The translations under genes were made by a program, and so were the position numbers. A stretch of 64,000 nucleotides of DNA from Brienomyrus brachyistius (lineage: Eukaryota; Chordata; Actinopteri; Osteoglossiformes; Mormyridae): assembly GCF_023856365.1 (NCBI RefSeq), contig NC_064540.1:10853691-10917690 (forward strand), given 5' to 3'. Positions 1 through 9,839 of the stretch are shown here, piece by piece. The notes below the pieces were generated by a model. That model made no database searches and was not told where the DNA came from. It saw only the letters and a program-made list of their open reading frames with translations. The first letter of the stretch is position 1; each line of letters begins with the position of its first letter.

Positions 1-653
1 GCTAGCATTTGCAACAAGTCTACCTGGGGCTCTGCTTGTATCTAAATGATAATGGCGATTTTTCCAACACCATTTGTAAACACATTATTCATTAGAAAAA
101 GGTCATTCATTTTTAAATGCTAGGAAACCTGTGGTCAATCGATAAGCTCACTACGCAGTGCCAAATGACACACACAGGCTCCTAACATACCCTGAAGCCC
201 CCCATTCCTAAATGGACTCCTGAACAGCATGCCCATTTTATTTATAACAAAACAAGAACATTGTATATGTTTTTTTTTCCCCAACGATCTTCTCTGTGTG
301 TAGCAATTTTATATGGTCACAGAATTACTACATACATTGTATGACATAATTACAGTGCAAAAGTAGACTGGAAAAGCAGAAAAGAATTGTTAATTTCACT
401 CCTTTACCTAGATGTATTTTTTTTTTATAGATCAAATATTATTTAATAATTCAATGTTATCGCCTGGTTCCTGCACTTGTTTGGGTTGGCTAACTAATGC
501 AATTTAGCTGTTTACAGCTTTCATTTCTTACACTCCATTGAAACCAAAATGATGTTAAATCTTGAAGACTGACACTCACCTTTGATTACACCATTTCCTG
601 TCTATACTTACCTGCTTCATGGATCCTGTTTTCTCCATTCTGACTATATAATA
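1..653. other. Unassigned, with two minus-strand splice donors
   Basis: No gene is recognisable. On the minus strand two good donor sequences occur, AAGCAG|GTAAGT near 608-614 and ATCAAAG|GTGAGT near 574-580. They could close short exons downstream of the 654-775 exon candidate, but that exon ends in a stop, so they would belong to alternative transcripts. The rest is AT-rich single-copy-looking DNA. Confidence 0.4.
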
Positions 654-775
654 TCATGACCACCAGGGGGCACTGTCATTAAGGTTGGGCAAACTGCCGC
701 CACCGTCATCATGGCCCTCATCGTCGTCACTGTCGTTCTCGTAACCTTCACTCTTACTGTGGTCCTTGTTGTATC
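654..775 (-). CDS. Candidate 3'-terminal exon (acidic C-terminal tail)
   Basis: Read on the minus strand, a pyrimidine-rich acceptor (tgttttttcttccatag) is followed by an open exon in phase 1: the first two bases GA complete a split codon. The exon continues Y-N-K-D-H-S-K-S-E-G-Y-E-N-D, then an Asp/Glu run and three glycines, and ends S-A-P-W-W-S before a TGA at 654-656. The peptide is strongly acidic and hydrophilic and has no membrane segment. A homologous exon start, in the same phase, lies about 250 bp upstream in the direction of transcription (894-1024). I do not recognise the gene. Acidic, Gly/Asp-rich short exons in phase 1 occur in CD99-family stalks, but that is composition only, not identification. 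It could also be a chance open frame, since it is only about 40 codons. The stop codon region overlaps a CTCF-like motif. Confidence 0.33.
660..674 (+). promoter_or_regulatory. CTCF-like binding motif
   Basis: CCACCAGGGGGCACT matches the core of the vertebrate CTCF consensus (CCASYAGRKGGCRSY) at essentially every informative position. It lies at the 3' end of the 654-775 exon candidate. A second motif of the same orientation lies at 3650-3664. Binding is inferred from the motif only; similar words also travel in repeats. Confidence 0.45.
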
Positions 776-808
776 CTATGGAAGAAAAAAACACCTGTAT
801 AAACTCAC

Positions 809-823
809 CTTCAAAATCATCAT
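809..823 (-). CDS. Candidate 15-nt microexon (Asp-Asp-Phe-Glu)
   Basis: Minus strand: CTGCAG| then ATGATGATTTTGAAG then |GTGAGT. Fifteen bases keep the phase: entering in phase 1 it reads (x)AT-GAT-GAT-TTT-GAA-G, giving D-D-F-E and leaving G to pair with the GA of the 654-775 exon to form glycine. The phase match with the next exon is the main support. The acceptor has a poor pyrimidine tract. A diverged look-alike, GTGATTCATTTATG|GTAAGT, lies near 1151-1164, before the other terminal exon, which suggests the pair microexon plus terminal exon was duplicated. Confidence 0.22.
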
Positions 824-847
824 CTGCAGATGTTTAGCTTCACTTAC

Positions 848-868
848 CTGTCTGATAGTTTCCAAATA
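848..868 (-). CDS. Candidate 21-nt microexon
   Basis: Minus strand: GGTCAG| then 21 bases ending ATCAGACAG and the consensus donor |GTAAGT. The length is a multiple of three and phase 1 in gives phase 1 out (F-G-N-Y-Q-T plus a split codon), which fits both the 809-823 microexon and the 654-775 exon. The acceptor lacks a pyrimidine tract, so this is the weakest of the group. Confidence 0.15.
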
Positions 869-893
869 CTGACCACTTTTCTCATTTTAATTA

Positions 894-1024
894 TTACACA
901 TCAGAATCATTAGGGGGGTCAACCACTAAAGCCCAGAAAACCGCCATCACCATCATCGCCGCTCTTCCATTCTCTTCCAGAACTGCTGCACCATCCTTAT
1001 TGTTGCTCTCACCCTTAGTAAATC
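894..1024 (-). CDS. Second candidate 3'-terminal exon, homologous to 654-775
   Basis: Minus strand: a pyrimidine-rich acceptor (tgattgtttttaggag) precedes GATTTACTAAGG, which aligns with GATACAACAAGG at the start of the 654-775 exon in the same phase. The frame runs F-T-K-G-E-S-N-N-K-D-G-A-A-V-L-E-E-N-G and ends with TAA at 894-896. The 3' halves also align at the DNA level (GATGATGGTGATGGCGG against GATGACGGTGGCGGCAG), but in a different frame, so this copy carries a frameshift relative to the other and has a different C-terminus. It may be an alternative last exon or a decayed duplicate. A possible donor (AAGG|GTGAGA) lies inside it near 1012. Function unknown. Confidence 0.28.
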
Positions 1025-1029
1025 CTCCT

Positions 1030-1880
1030 AAAAACAATCAAAAGTGGCATCAAAAATAACATTGTCAGCTTAGAAAACACAATGTGGTGCATCATTGAAA
1101 CCTTCATAACAATAAACCTAACTGTCTGTGTCACATGTCTGTAATCACTTACCATAAATGAATCACCTGACCATTCTTATACTAGTTGTAGGAAATATCA
1201 ATATATCACAGTTCAGATTTTAAGCAGTAAAGCCACTGACTGAATGCTTATAGCAGACCTACATTTTTTTATCTCAGGTAACATTACTTGCAGCACAACA
1301 AAGTTGCAGTACTCACTAAAGCTTAGGATAATTCCATTTTACAATTTGCTTCTTATACAGTACATTTAAATATTACAGATACAGCACTGTCTGTCTATGA
1401 CAGACAAATGAAATCCTTTCGCAAATGCAAAGAGGACTGTGCATATGTAATGATGTACATTCTGAGACTGCATGCTATTCAAATGAACACCAAACGAGAC
1501 TACTCAGCCTTTAGGGGAGCATGCCAGCGCTGCTATTTCAAAAAGCATCTTAAAATGACTATATGAACAACCCCTACTTTTCAAGACATTATAGAAGGAC
1601 ATTTTCCCCTGGGAAGAAACACTGCAGGTCCACGTTTCTCCATTTGGACAATATGAATCTGATTCAACTGTCTCAGAAGCTCAGAAATGGCATCAGTAAG
1701 CCAATAGCTGAAATCAGACCTTATTGTTTGCACCAATAATTATCCCCCCACTTAAGTTGGGCAAAGCAACAAGGTAGGACCTTTTCCACCTCAAGATGTT
1801 GAATCATCACAGACTCCTATTAAATAACAGAGCCACTGAATAATGGTTTCTATGTATTACTAAATCAGACTAAAATAAAT
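1030..1880. other. Unassigned AT-rich sequence
   Basis: Apart from the diverged microexon look-alike with a GTAAGT donor near 1146-1164 (minus strand) and a GTGAGT near 1312-1318, nothing recognisable is seen. If the exon candidates are real this is intron. Confidence 0.45.
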
Positions 1881-1948
1881 TCCATCCATCCATCCATCCA
1901 TCCATCCATCCATCCATCCATCCATCCATCCATCCCTCCATCCATCCA
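1881..1948. repeat. (TCCA)n microsatellite
   Basis: About 17 tandem TCCA units with one CCTC interruption near 1935. Such TGGA/TCCA arrays form the 3' tails of the SINEs in this window, but no SINE body adjoins here. Confidence 0.95.
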
Positions 1949-2065
1949 ATTTCCTTGCTATTTACCCTGATCAAGCTCACAGGGACTAACATATATTGCC
2001 AAATAAAATGTATAAATGCATAAATATATGTCAATGATGGTTTTCACAGTATACCTGTTTTTAAG

Positions 2066-2215
2066 TGTCATGCCGATTGTGATTTGTATGACTCTGTAGT
2101 GAGCAGAGAAGGTTGGTCCATAGAGGAAGAAGATGTAGCGCCTCCTCTATTTTTGAGATTAAATTATGAAAAAGTAAGTTTGAAATAAGTAATTTTGTCA
2201 TTTAAAAACATTTTC
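2066..2215 (+). mobile_element. Degenerate transposon fragment (same family as 17671-17910)
   Basis: The translated segment contains D-x-Y-D-S-V-V-S-R-E-G-W-S-I-E and, further on, L-N-Y-E-K. The inverse-strand fragment at 17671-17910 encodes Y-D-V-I-R-G-G-W-S-I-E and I-N-Y-E-T, and the DNA continues to match past the frame (gagattaa-ttatgaaa and catttaaaaacattttc). That second copy abuts a CAGTGGCGGC terminus typical of hAT elements, so this is probably a scrap of a hAT transposase 3' end. No terminus is visible here. Confidence 0.45.
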
Positions 2216-3325
2216 CTTTTTTTTTTTTGGAAAATTCTGCTCTTGTAATATTGTAAAACAATATTGCAATATTGTAAACAGTGACATCTAGTTATTCTCC
2301 TACACATGCAATCCTCTTTCATTTCTTTATTATTTTTGTTTTCTTTATTTCACTCTGCTAATTGCTTATAAACTAAAACCCTTAAAATGAAGTTCCATTG
2401 GAGGTATCAATCAATAATAAAGATGAAATATTGACATTGTGTTGCTGCCTTGTATAATATCTAAGTTTTGGCTTTTCTCTTTCTCTTCCACTGCATTGTA
2501 GCCACGTGTGACAAATAAGCGATAAATTGAGAAATTTAGCCGGATAGCAAGTGAGAGCATCAAATTTAATATTCGTACGATAATTTCTTTCAGATAGACA
2601 TACTTCATTTTGGTTAATTAAAATTTCAATCAGTATTTAATTTTTGTGAAAATTAATACAGTAGCAACTGTTTATAGTGATCACATCTGTCTGGGTGAAA
2701 TTGCTCATGTGGCTGTGAAGCTGCAGGCCGCTGTGCGTATGATGTGTGCTGCATGTGTAAAATGGACCGGTCCGAGCAGAACACACTCAAAACCAACCGA
2801 TTCCGGTTCCTGGCCGGTCAATTGGAGAATCTAAAAAAATTTGCCCAGTTTTTCGTTAACATGAGAAAAAAAAATCTTATTGAAATTCCTTTATCATTTT
2901 AACATGAAAGTTTAATGTTAAATGTGAAGGTGATCTAGGTTTAATGTAAAAATGTTCCTTGAGTCATCTTTGGTCTACTGTGGATTAACACGCTGATCAA
3001 TGATGCTACTGTACCTCCAACAGGTCTGACTGATTCTTTCTTTCAGTTTTATGCTGATTAACATACAAGAGAACTAAAAGCAAGCAGCATAACACAGCAT
3101 CACAAACCTGACATAAGCCTAAACAGATTGAACCGCCACCTGAAAATGTTGCTTAAGAGTTCTGGCACCAAAATGGCCGGCGGGAACCTTCATCACCTGT
3201 CTACCCTCAGATCTTCTTCAAAGTAACAGAGGTTCCTGGCGCCTCATCGAATGGGTTTTGAAATGCAAAGATAAGCCTCTCGTCAGCTCCACCCGCCAGC
3301 AGCGGACACCCACACCCCAACCCCC
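2216..3325. other. Unassigned
   Basis: A poly-T tract (about 2218-2228) and a short inverted repeat AATATTGT/ACAATATT near 2249-2267 are visible. A more GC-rich stretch at 2690-2830 contains no supportable exon. No gene or recognisable repeat. Confidence 0.5.
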
Positions 3326-3480
3326 CCCCAGCTCCTTCCAGAATCCCATTAATCGCCTTAGCCTGGCTGCTTAAAGGGCTTCAGCCAGGCAGGATTAATT
3401 GGCCTCCGCTATGCAAAGCAGATGCATTGCAACCGGTATCCAATGCCGAGAAGCGTAATGAGTGATTACTGGAACATTTC
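3326..3480. promoter_or_regulatory. Possible conserved enhancer with hairpin
   Basis: A complex, non-repetitive block in AT-rich surroundings. It holds two ATTAAT homeodomain-type cores (3350s and 3390s, the second as GGATTAATTGGC), a POU-type ATGCAAAG (3411-3418), a further ATGCATTG, and a perfect 9-bp inverted repeat GCCTGGCTG/CAGCCAGGC (3361-3369 and 3382-3390). This resembles developmental vertebrate enhancers, but conservation has not been tested. Confidence 0.3.
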
Positions 3481-3649
3481 AGTGCTGCTTAAAGGTTGGG
3501 AGAAAATATCTCGGTGAGCTTAATTATTTATTGTGGTGTGTGTTCCTTTTTTGTCTATGGGATTTTTGCAAGTCCCTGCTGAACTTGATCTGTTATGCGT
3601 GACCACATCTCTGGTTTCGGCAGCAGCTGGAATGATGTTCAAGTGACCA

Positions 3650-3664
3650 CCTCCAGGGGGCACC
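3650..3664 (+). promoter_or_regulatory. CTCF-like binding motif
   Basis: CCTCCAGGGGGCACC fits the CTCF core with one weaker position and has the same orientation as the motif at 660-674, about 3 kb away. Motif evidence only. Confidence 0.4.
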
Positions 3665-4340
3665 AGGGGACCTCCGTGTCTTCCAGGCTCTGTTAGTCAT
3701 GCGTCAATCCAAAAGCCAATAAAACTTAAAGTGGTAGGACACTTTATTAAAATGACCAAAAGGATCATCTTGACAGGACATATATCCTCTGCTTGTTGTG
3801 AATATGGATATAAGTGTAAGGTTAATGTTCCTGTCATTTCAAGCCTGAGCCTGCTGTGTGGATGTGTTGAGTTTTGATGTGTTTTGTAGAACAGGTACTA
3901 GAATCTAGAAAGGAAAACTGGAGCATAGCCTAGTTTGAGGTGACTAAAGTATCCTGCCCTAAGAACAAGGCAATGAGTTATTTTTTGAATACCTGAGCAG
4001 CACTCTATAATATTACTAGAAAATGATTCAGAATGTCATTTCCCTCTGATTTCTCAGTATGATTCCTGTATGAACAGTTAAACATCATTCTTTTCTTTCA
4101 CAGAATATCATGCATAATACTATAAACAGCCATGAATATTAATATGAACATACTTCTATAAGAGCCCCAAAATTTTTGGATAAGAAATAATTGAAATGCT
4201 TGAAGCCCGTCACACATAAATTTAAATCTTTTAATAACTCTGTCCATCCATCCAACTGCTTATCTACTATAGAGTTTGGGGGCAGGGGGGTAATTCCAAA
4301 AAGGCATGTACACCCTGGGATGGAATTATATATTATTTTA
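3665..4340. other. Unassigned
   Basis: No gene or recognisable repeat body. A short TCCATCC-containing fragment near 4244-4325 (GGCAGGGGGGTA, CACCCTGGGATGG) looks like an old SINE scrap. Confidence 0.45.
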
Positions 4341-4792
4341 TATGTAAATGGTGATGTCATACAAGAGACAACTTTTCATCATGGGACTTTCACCATGGAA
4401 GCCCCCTGATTTATTCATTAAGTGGCATCAATAATTAGCAGGCAATAAATGCAAAGACTCATACATGGGTTGGTGCCGTGCTTACCTACACCCCCCAAAT
4501 TATTCTGACCCTATTTTAAGGGGGCTCATCCCAAGTTTCCCACTGCTCATTAACTGCAACTGGGCAGATATGAATATGGTTTTTCATTAACTTGCCCAGC
4601 AGATCCTATTATGAAATTATATCTAGAATGCTGGCTTACTTTCGGGTTTCAAGTTTAGATTACGTCAGTACATTCACATGACTGAAAATTCCAAGTAGAG
4701 AATTTAACTTATTTTGGAATGAAAATTCCACCATGACCTGTATCCGCATGCAGTATAATTTTTCAAAATTGCACAGGTATATATTTAATTAA
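4341..4792 (-). repeat. Left arm of a long inverted repeat
   Basis: This segment is the reverse complement of 7826-8270 with scattered differences. Matching words include GCCAGCATTCTAGATATAAT, GAGCAGTGGGAAACTTGGGA and GGCTTCCATGGTGAAAGTCC, found directly in the right arm and as complement here. The outer edge lies near GTGATGTCA; no clear target duplication is seen. It could be a terminal inverted repeat of a DNA transposon or one of two copies of a dispersed repeat. Confidence 0.8.
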
Positions 4793-7325
4793 CCACACAT
4801 ACTTGCACACAGGACACTCAGGTATAAATATATAGCAAAATGTGGAAACAAACTAAGCATTTTACACATATATTTGTTAAACACGTATTAACACACACAC
4901 CAGTTCTATCTCACCTTACCTTACTACACCTTGCCAAAGAATTTGTACTTAATATTTTTTTCATTAGTTTAGTATGAACAGTGTATGAATTCTTTAATTA
5001 CTGTGTATTCCAGACAATAGAATAGATATGTCATATGATAGTATACACCAGTATCCCTTGTGTAATGTTACTGTAAGAAAAAAAAACCTTCATATGCAGG
5101 TGACTTAAATTAACTTTTAAATCAACATAATTAAGACAGCTATTGTCTTTCAAAATCTTTAACTTTCGCAGATTCCAGTAGAAGTACATGAACTACAGTC
5201 ATCGTCAAAACTTCCCAACCTTATTTCTGACCCCCGGGCTTTTTATAGCAGAGCTTTATTATTCAGTGCTGTCCCATCATGCTTCATTTTACATTTTTGA
5301 AATAAATGCTGGCCGAGGGCTCATTTTCCTTCCATAAATCCTCATTCTGCAAAGTAGAGAATTATAAGTGAGCCTAAACAGATCCCAAATTTTGCTGTGC
5401 TATTAATATGAACCTTTGACTACAATTTGTTAGTGTTTGGTACATGAGGCATGTCTACAATATCTCCCTTTAATCCACTTTGAGACAGATTATGCGTCTC
5501 CTTTTTCCCATTTTAAATGTTCATTGTTAAATGAGCAATTCCTGTTTCCCACATAGTTACAAAATCAATAAATATCAGAATTATTTTGATCAGAATGAGC
5601 TATAACTTTCTAATAATAGGTAATAAATAAATAATAATAGTAACTTTCTAATCATGTTAGACAACTCTAATAATTACTATTGCATAATTATAGCTAGACT
5701 CATTAGGAGGTACACTTACTGTGTTAATGTTATATTTTTATTGTGTATATTGTTAATTATATGCAGGACAAAAGACAGAGAACAGGCTGAAAAATGAACG
5801 TGAAGTTTTATAAATTTGGCCAAGCTATTAATTCGATCTTAATGTATTAACATATCGATATTGAGTTACGTTAATGACTGTGACTCCACTTAACATATTA
5901 CATCCTCTGAAGCAAAATGCTTTATGGTGTATCGGTAACATTACACCATGATATTGGCTGCTCTTAGACATTGATGGTGGTTTTCTATAGGAAAGGAGAT
6001 TTATGCAAGAGGGTGCATGTGTCTTGCAGTGGAGTTTTTGAAAAATTAGTACATAAATATCTTGAAGGACAGTGTCCACTATGGAATAAATTTTAGTGTT
6101 TAATTTGATTGTTTTAATTGATTTTTTTTTCCAAACTCCAGATCAAGTCCACGGAGACACAAACTATGAGTATTTGGTTATCACTCTTAATTATATAAGT
6201 GTCTAGTTCATTATAATCATGCCATTAAAACTGAAATGTATCAACTCATGTTAATGTGATGAAACATGGAGATCTGTATTACTATCACAGGTGTCTGTTT
6301 TTCGTTAAATATCCTGTTGTTGATTTATCACCAAAACTTTTGTTTAGAATTATTTTAAAGCTTTTTTTTGTTTTTGCTTGTGAGAAACTCGTTTCATTCT
6401 TTTTACTTTACTCAAACTAGTCTTGACAGCTTTTCATATGGCTTCAACATTGTTGACACTTGCAACAAAAGAAGCTAATTACTGTTGTTAGACCAGGAAG
6501 ACAGAACCATGCCTTTCTAAACTCTACTAAAGGCCTTTAAAGACTGTTCATCAATTTCTGTCTATTCAAAAATGTATATAATATGTCATAATAAGCAATT
6601 CCCTTATCATTCTCAAAGGGCATATACATTATTACTGTACACTGTTTAAACCCAGTAAAACTGCCTTAGTGTGAGCCGTGACCCACAGTACAGTTGCCAG
6701 TTGACATTCTGACCAGCTGACTTTCATTTCCATTGAAGTGTGAGCCTTTTCTGCCCATTTATGCTAAAACACAAGAGAGGAAAAACAAGCATTTGTATAC
6801 AGGTCTTTGCTGTCAGAGGTTTGTCTGGAAAAGCAGGCAGGAATTAATGATCAGGTAAATGTCAGATGAAGGACTGAAATAATGGACTCATCTGTTTATA
6901 TTTCAAGGTGCACCTACAGTAGTATTAATTACCCTGCTGGGGGCTGATTAAAAAAAAAGTTTATTTATCAGTCTATTCAAAATTATAAGGAGCATTTGAC
7001 CTTGGGAACCGATGAAGAAAAAAAAAACATTTCGATCAAGATTTTTTCAGATTATAATCATCAAATGATTCACGCCATTATTATAAGTCATATTTACTGC
7101 GTCTCTTCTGTCCAGCCCCGGACAATATGGCTCCATACCGAAATAATAATGTCACAAAAACTGAGTGTCCATATACAAAAATAAAGAGCTTGTGCAGACT
7201 CTAAACAACTGGCAGGTATGTGGCGGCACTGAGCCCAACAGTGGGAGATTCCTAATTTGAATGGAAAACCATGGGCTGACTTCCCTGATACCAGGCAGTC
7301 TGTGCCCAGAATGTCAGCTGCAGAA
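4793..7325. other. Core between inverted-repeat arms; no gene seen
   Basis: About 2.5 kb of AT-rich sequence. The longest frames are under 90 codons and show no transposase motifs (no DDE/D signature words or zinc-finger pattern). If the arms are transposon ends, any transposase has been lost or decayed beyond recognition by eye. Confidence 0.5.
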
Positions 7326-7327
7326 GA

Positions 7328-7590
7328 ACATGCAGGCAATTCCTTGATATATCAAAAAAAATCACCAACTTTCATATAAAAATGTATGGATTGTGGAATT
7401 ACAAAAAAATGTAACATTTCAAACAAATGATTGGTGCCATCATCTCTATCTCTAAAATAACATGCAGGTAATTCTTAGAAACATCATAAAATTACCAATT
7501 GCCTTGTAAAAATGCATAGACTAAAAAACACACTTGAAAGTAGTTTTTCTAACAGCCTGCTGATCTCCATCATCTCCATCAATAATAATG
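7328..7590. repeat. Diverged tandem duplication, unit about 132 bp
   Basis: ACATGCAGGCAATTC at 7328 recurs as ACATGCAGGTAATTC at 7460. Both are followed by an ATCA/accaa block, a TAAAAATG(T/C)AT(G/A)GA block and a (T)GCC/GAT...CATCATCTC block at matching distances. The two halves are old and indel-rich. Confidence 0.6.
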
Positions 7591-7825
7591 TAAATAATGT
7601 GAATTAGATTATAACAAACTGGAAAACCATGTAACTTATTCAGTGTTCTGGTCTATTGTTAGTAATGCAAACGATACATTGCAGTCTCCAAGTAAGTAAT
7701 TTAGAGTATGTGAGCTTGATCATACAGCACTGGCTCCGTGGTTAATGCATGTCGCCTGTCGGCAACAACTTTAATGGAAGCTGATCCAAATGATACACTG
7801 TTTGGAGATCAGAGAAAAAATACAA

Positions 7826-8270
7826 AAATTGATTTAATTTTGAAATATTACACTGCATGCAGATGAAAATCATGGTGGAAATTTCATTACAAAATAAGTT
7901 AAATTCTCTATTTTTCAGTCATGTAAATGTACTGACATAATCTAAATTTGAAACCTTAAAGTAAGCCAGCATTCTAGATATAATTTCATAATAGGGTCTG
8001 CTGGACAAGTCAATGAAAAAGCATGTTCATATCTGCCCAGTGGCAGTTAATGAGCAGTGGGAAACTTGGGATGAGCCCCCTTAAAACAGGGTCAAAATAA
8101 TTTGGGTGGGGGGGGGCGGGGGGGCAAGCTGGCAAGCTGGGGACCAACCCATGTATGTGTCTTTGCATTCATTGCGTGCTAATTATTGATGCCACTCTAT
8201 GAATAAATCAGGAGGCTTCCATGGTGAAAGTCCTGTGATGTAGTGCGCTCCCTTTTATGATGTCACTGTG
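7826..8270 (+). repeat. Right arm of a long inverted repeat
   Basis: Reverse complement partner of 4341-4792. It differs mainly by a G-rich expansion near 8105-8125 (GGGTGGGGGGGGGCGG) where the left arm has a short C run. It ends near TGATGTCAC. Confidence 0.8.
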
Positions 8271-8665
8271 CAAAGTCAAAGGCTAGACAGTGTCTAAGAA
8301 ATGGAGATCTTTATCTAGATAATGCAGTGCCGTCCTCCCAGTTCTAGAACTCATAGATCAGAATGTTTTAAATCACTACTGGTGCTAATTATAGATATCA
8401 GGGTGAAGAAAAAGCAGCTGACTACTGAAATAGATTATTTAAAAGAAGAACTGGATATTCACACTGGATAAGTAGTATAAAAGAACTGGGGGTTTATTAG
8501 ATTTTTTTTTTCACTGTGATTTGTTTCAGAGGTACATGCATTCCTCTTGGAGGGTGTTGTGTGCATAATTGTATGATTTACAAAGGATTTATTAAAACTG
8601 TTTTAATCATCTATCTTCTAACATCTTCTTCAACAATTCTTTTATGAACTATAAGTAATACTCCC
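8271..8665. other. Unassigned
   Basis: AT-rich sequence without a supportable gene or repeat boundary. Confidence 0.5.
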
Positions 8666-8671
8666 CTGTAT

Positions 8672-8795
8672 ACCCATCCATTTATCTTCCAATTGCTTAA
8701 CCTGGACAGGGTCACACTGGGCCCTAGAGCATATTCCAGGCTGCACAGGGCAGGGGTACACCCTGGATGGGATGACTGGATGTTACTGAATGTAT
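8672..8795 (-). mobile_element. SINE tail fragment
   Basis: CCATCCATTTATCTTCC, then CCTGGACAGGGTCACACTGG, GCACAGGGCAGGGGTACACC and CTGGATGG. This is the antisense 3' part of the tRNA-derived SINE superfamily seen intact at 44158-44429; head and boxes are missing. Confidence 0.65.
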
Positions 8796-9590
8796 AAATG
8801 CAGTCACACCATCATGCATCATGATTAACAAAACTAGAGGAAACAGCCATGGCTCAGGGTCCAAAGCCCTAACCCTAGAACCGTGCATGAACAGGGCTAC
8901 CCACTGACCTGCGGAAAGGAAGAAATGATGAAGAATAATACGCAGAATTATGAGTCACACATATTTTGAAATCTTTGCCAGCTCTCCAGTTGTTTTCATA
9001 TTCATTTATTCTTTGCGGGATCTATAGCTAGTGATTATGATTTTTGATTACTGTAATTTTATCTCTTATTTAGTATGATAAACATATGCAATTTCTGTAG
9101 AAGGCAGATGAAATCCTGTGACCTTTTATCTTATAAGATTTATATAGTAAACTGTAAGAAATAATTAAATTCCAATTTTATTTGTCATTTCATTTCTGTT
9201 TTGTGCTTTTTATCAACATACAGAGGGTCGTGTTTGATTATTATGCAAAACTGTATATGGACAAAATGTACCACAAAACATTCCCAATCTAAACCGGAAT
9301 GTTCTTCAATTAAATGTATTATTATGATTACTATTATTATTGTTATGATTATTATTATTTTGTTGTTGATGATGTTTGCTGACAAAAAATATGCAATATT
9401 ATAAAAGCGATGTCAAATACATCTAAAATAGAAAAACACCTGGTTTGAACATAACGGGTAAACGGTTTGAAGTTCTTATACAGTCATATATTTTCAAATT
9501 AATTAAAAGATCATTCAATTGGGAATTTTCATTTTTTGTATGTCATGGGACTTTCCAAAAGGTGCTTTAAATAATCAGGGGCACTATAAG
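8796..9590. other. Unassigned AT-rich sequence
   Basis: Contains an imperfect ATT/ATG-rich run at about 9305-9375 that produces open frames on both strands without coding character. Nothing else recognised. Confidence 0.5.
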
Positions 9591-9735
9591 GGGTTCGGTG
9601 GGGGAGGGGCGTGGGGGGGCGTGGGGAAGGGTGGGTAGAATGATTGCATGGGCCCCTTTGTGACAGGTGTGGCTTAGGGGCCTAATATGACACGCTTTCA
9701 TGGGGCCCGAAATCTCCAGCACTGCCTCAGATAAT
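9590..9735 (+). repeat. Terminal fragment of a dispersed repeat with G-rich run
   Basis: A G-rich block (9596-9640) is followed by GGCCTAATATGACACGCTTTCATGGGGCCCGAAATCTCCAGCACTGCC. The same arrangement in reverse complement occurs at about 45900-46050 (GGAGATTTTGGGTCCCATGA...TATCATATTGGGTCC...GGGGTCC). They are two old copies of one element, probably a DNA-transposon end. Confidence 0.55.
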
Positions 9736-9839
9736 GTCACCAAAAAGAAGAAAAAAAATGACCGCCCTGTGGTCCCTCAGAATGAGCCTTTACTCCTGAG
9801 AGATAACTTACGCGATAGGATATAGCACATGACAGCTGT

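Noticed and set aside
2646..2834. GC-richer 62-codon plus frame as an exon
   Set aside because: No acceptor or donor in phase, and the sequence resembles transposon-derived DNA without clear identity.
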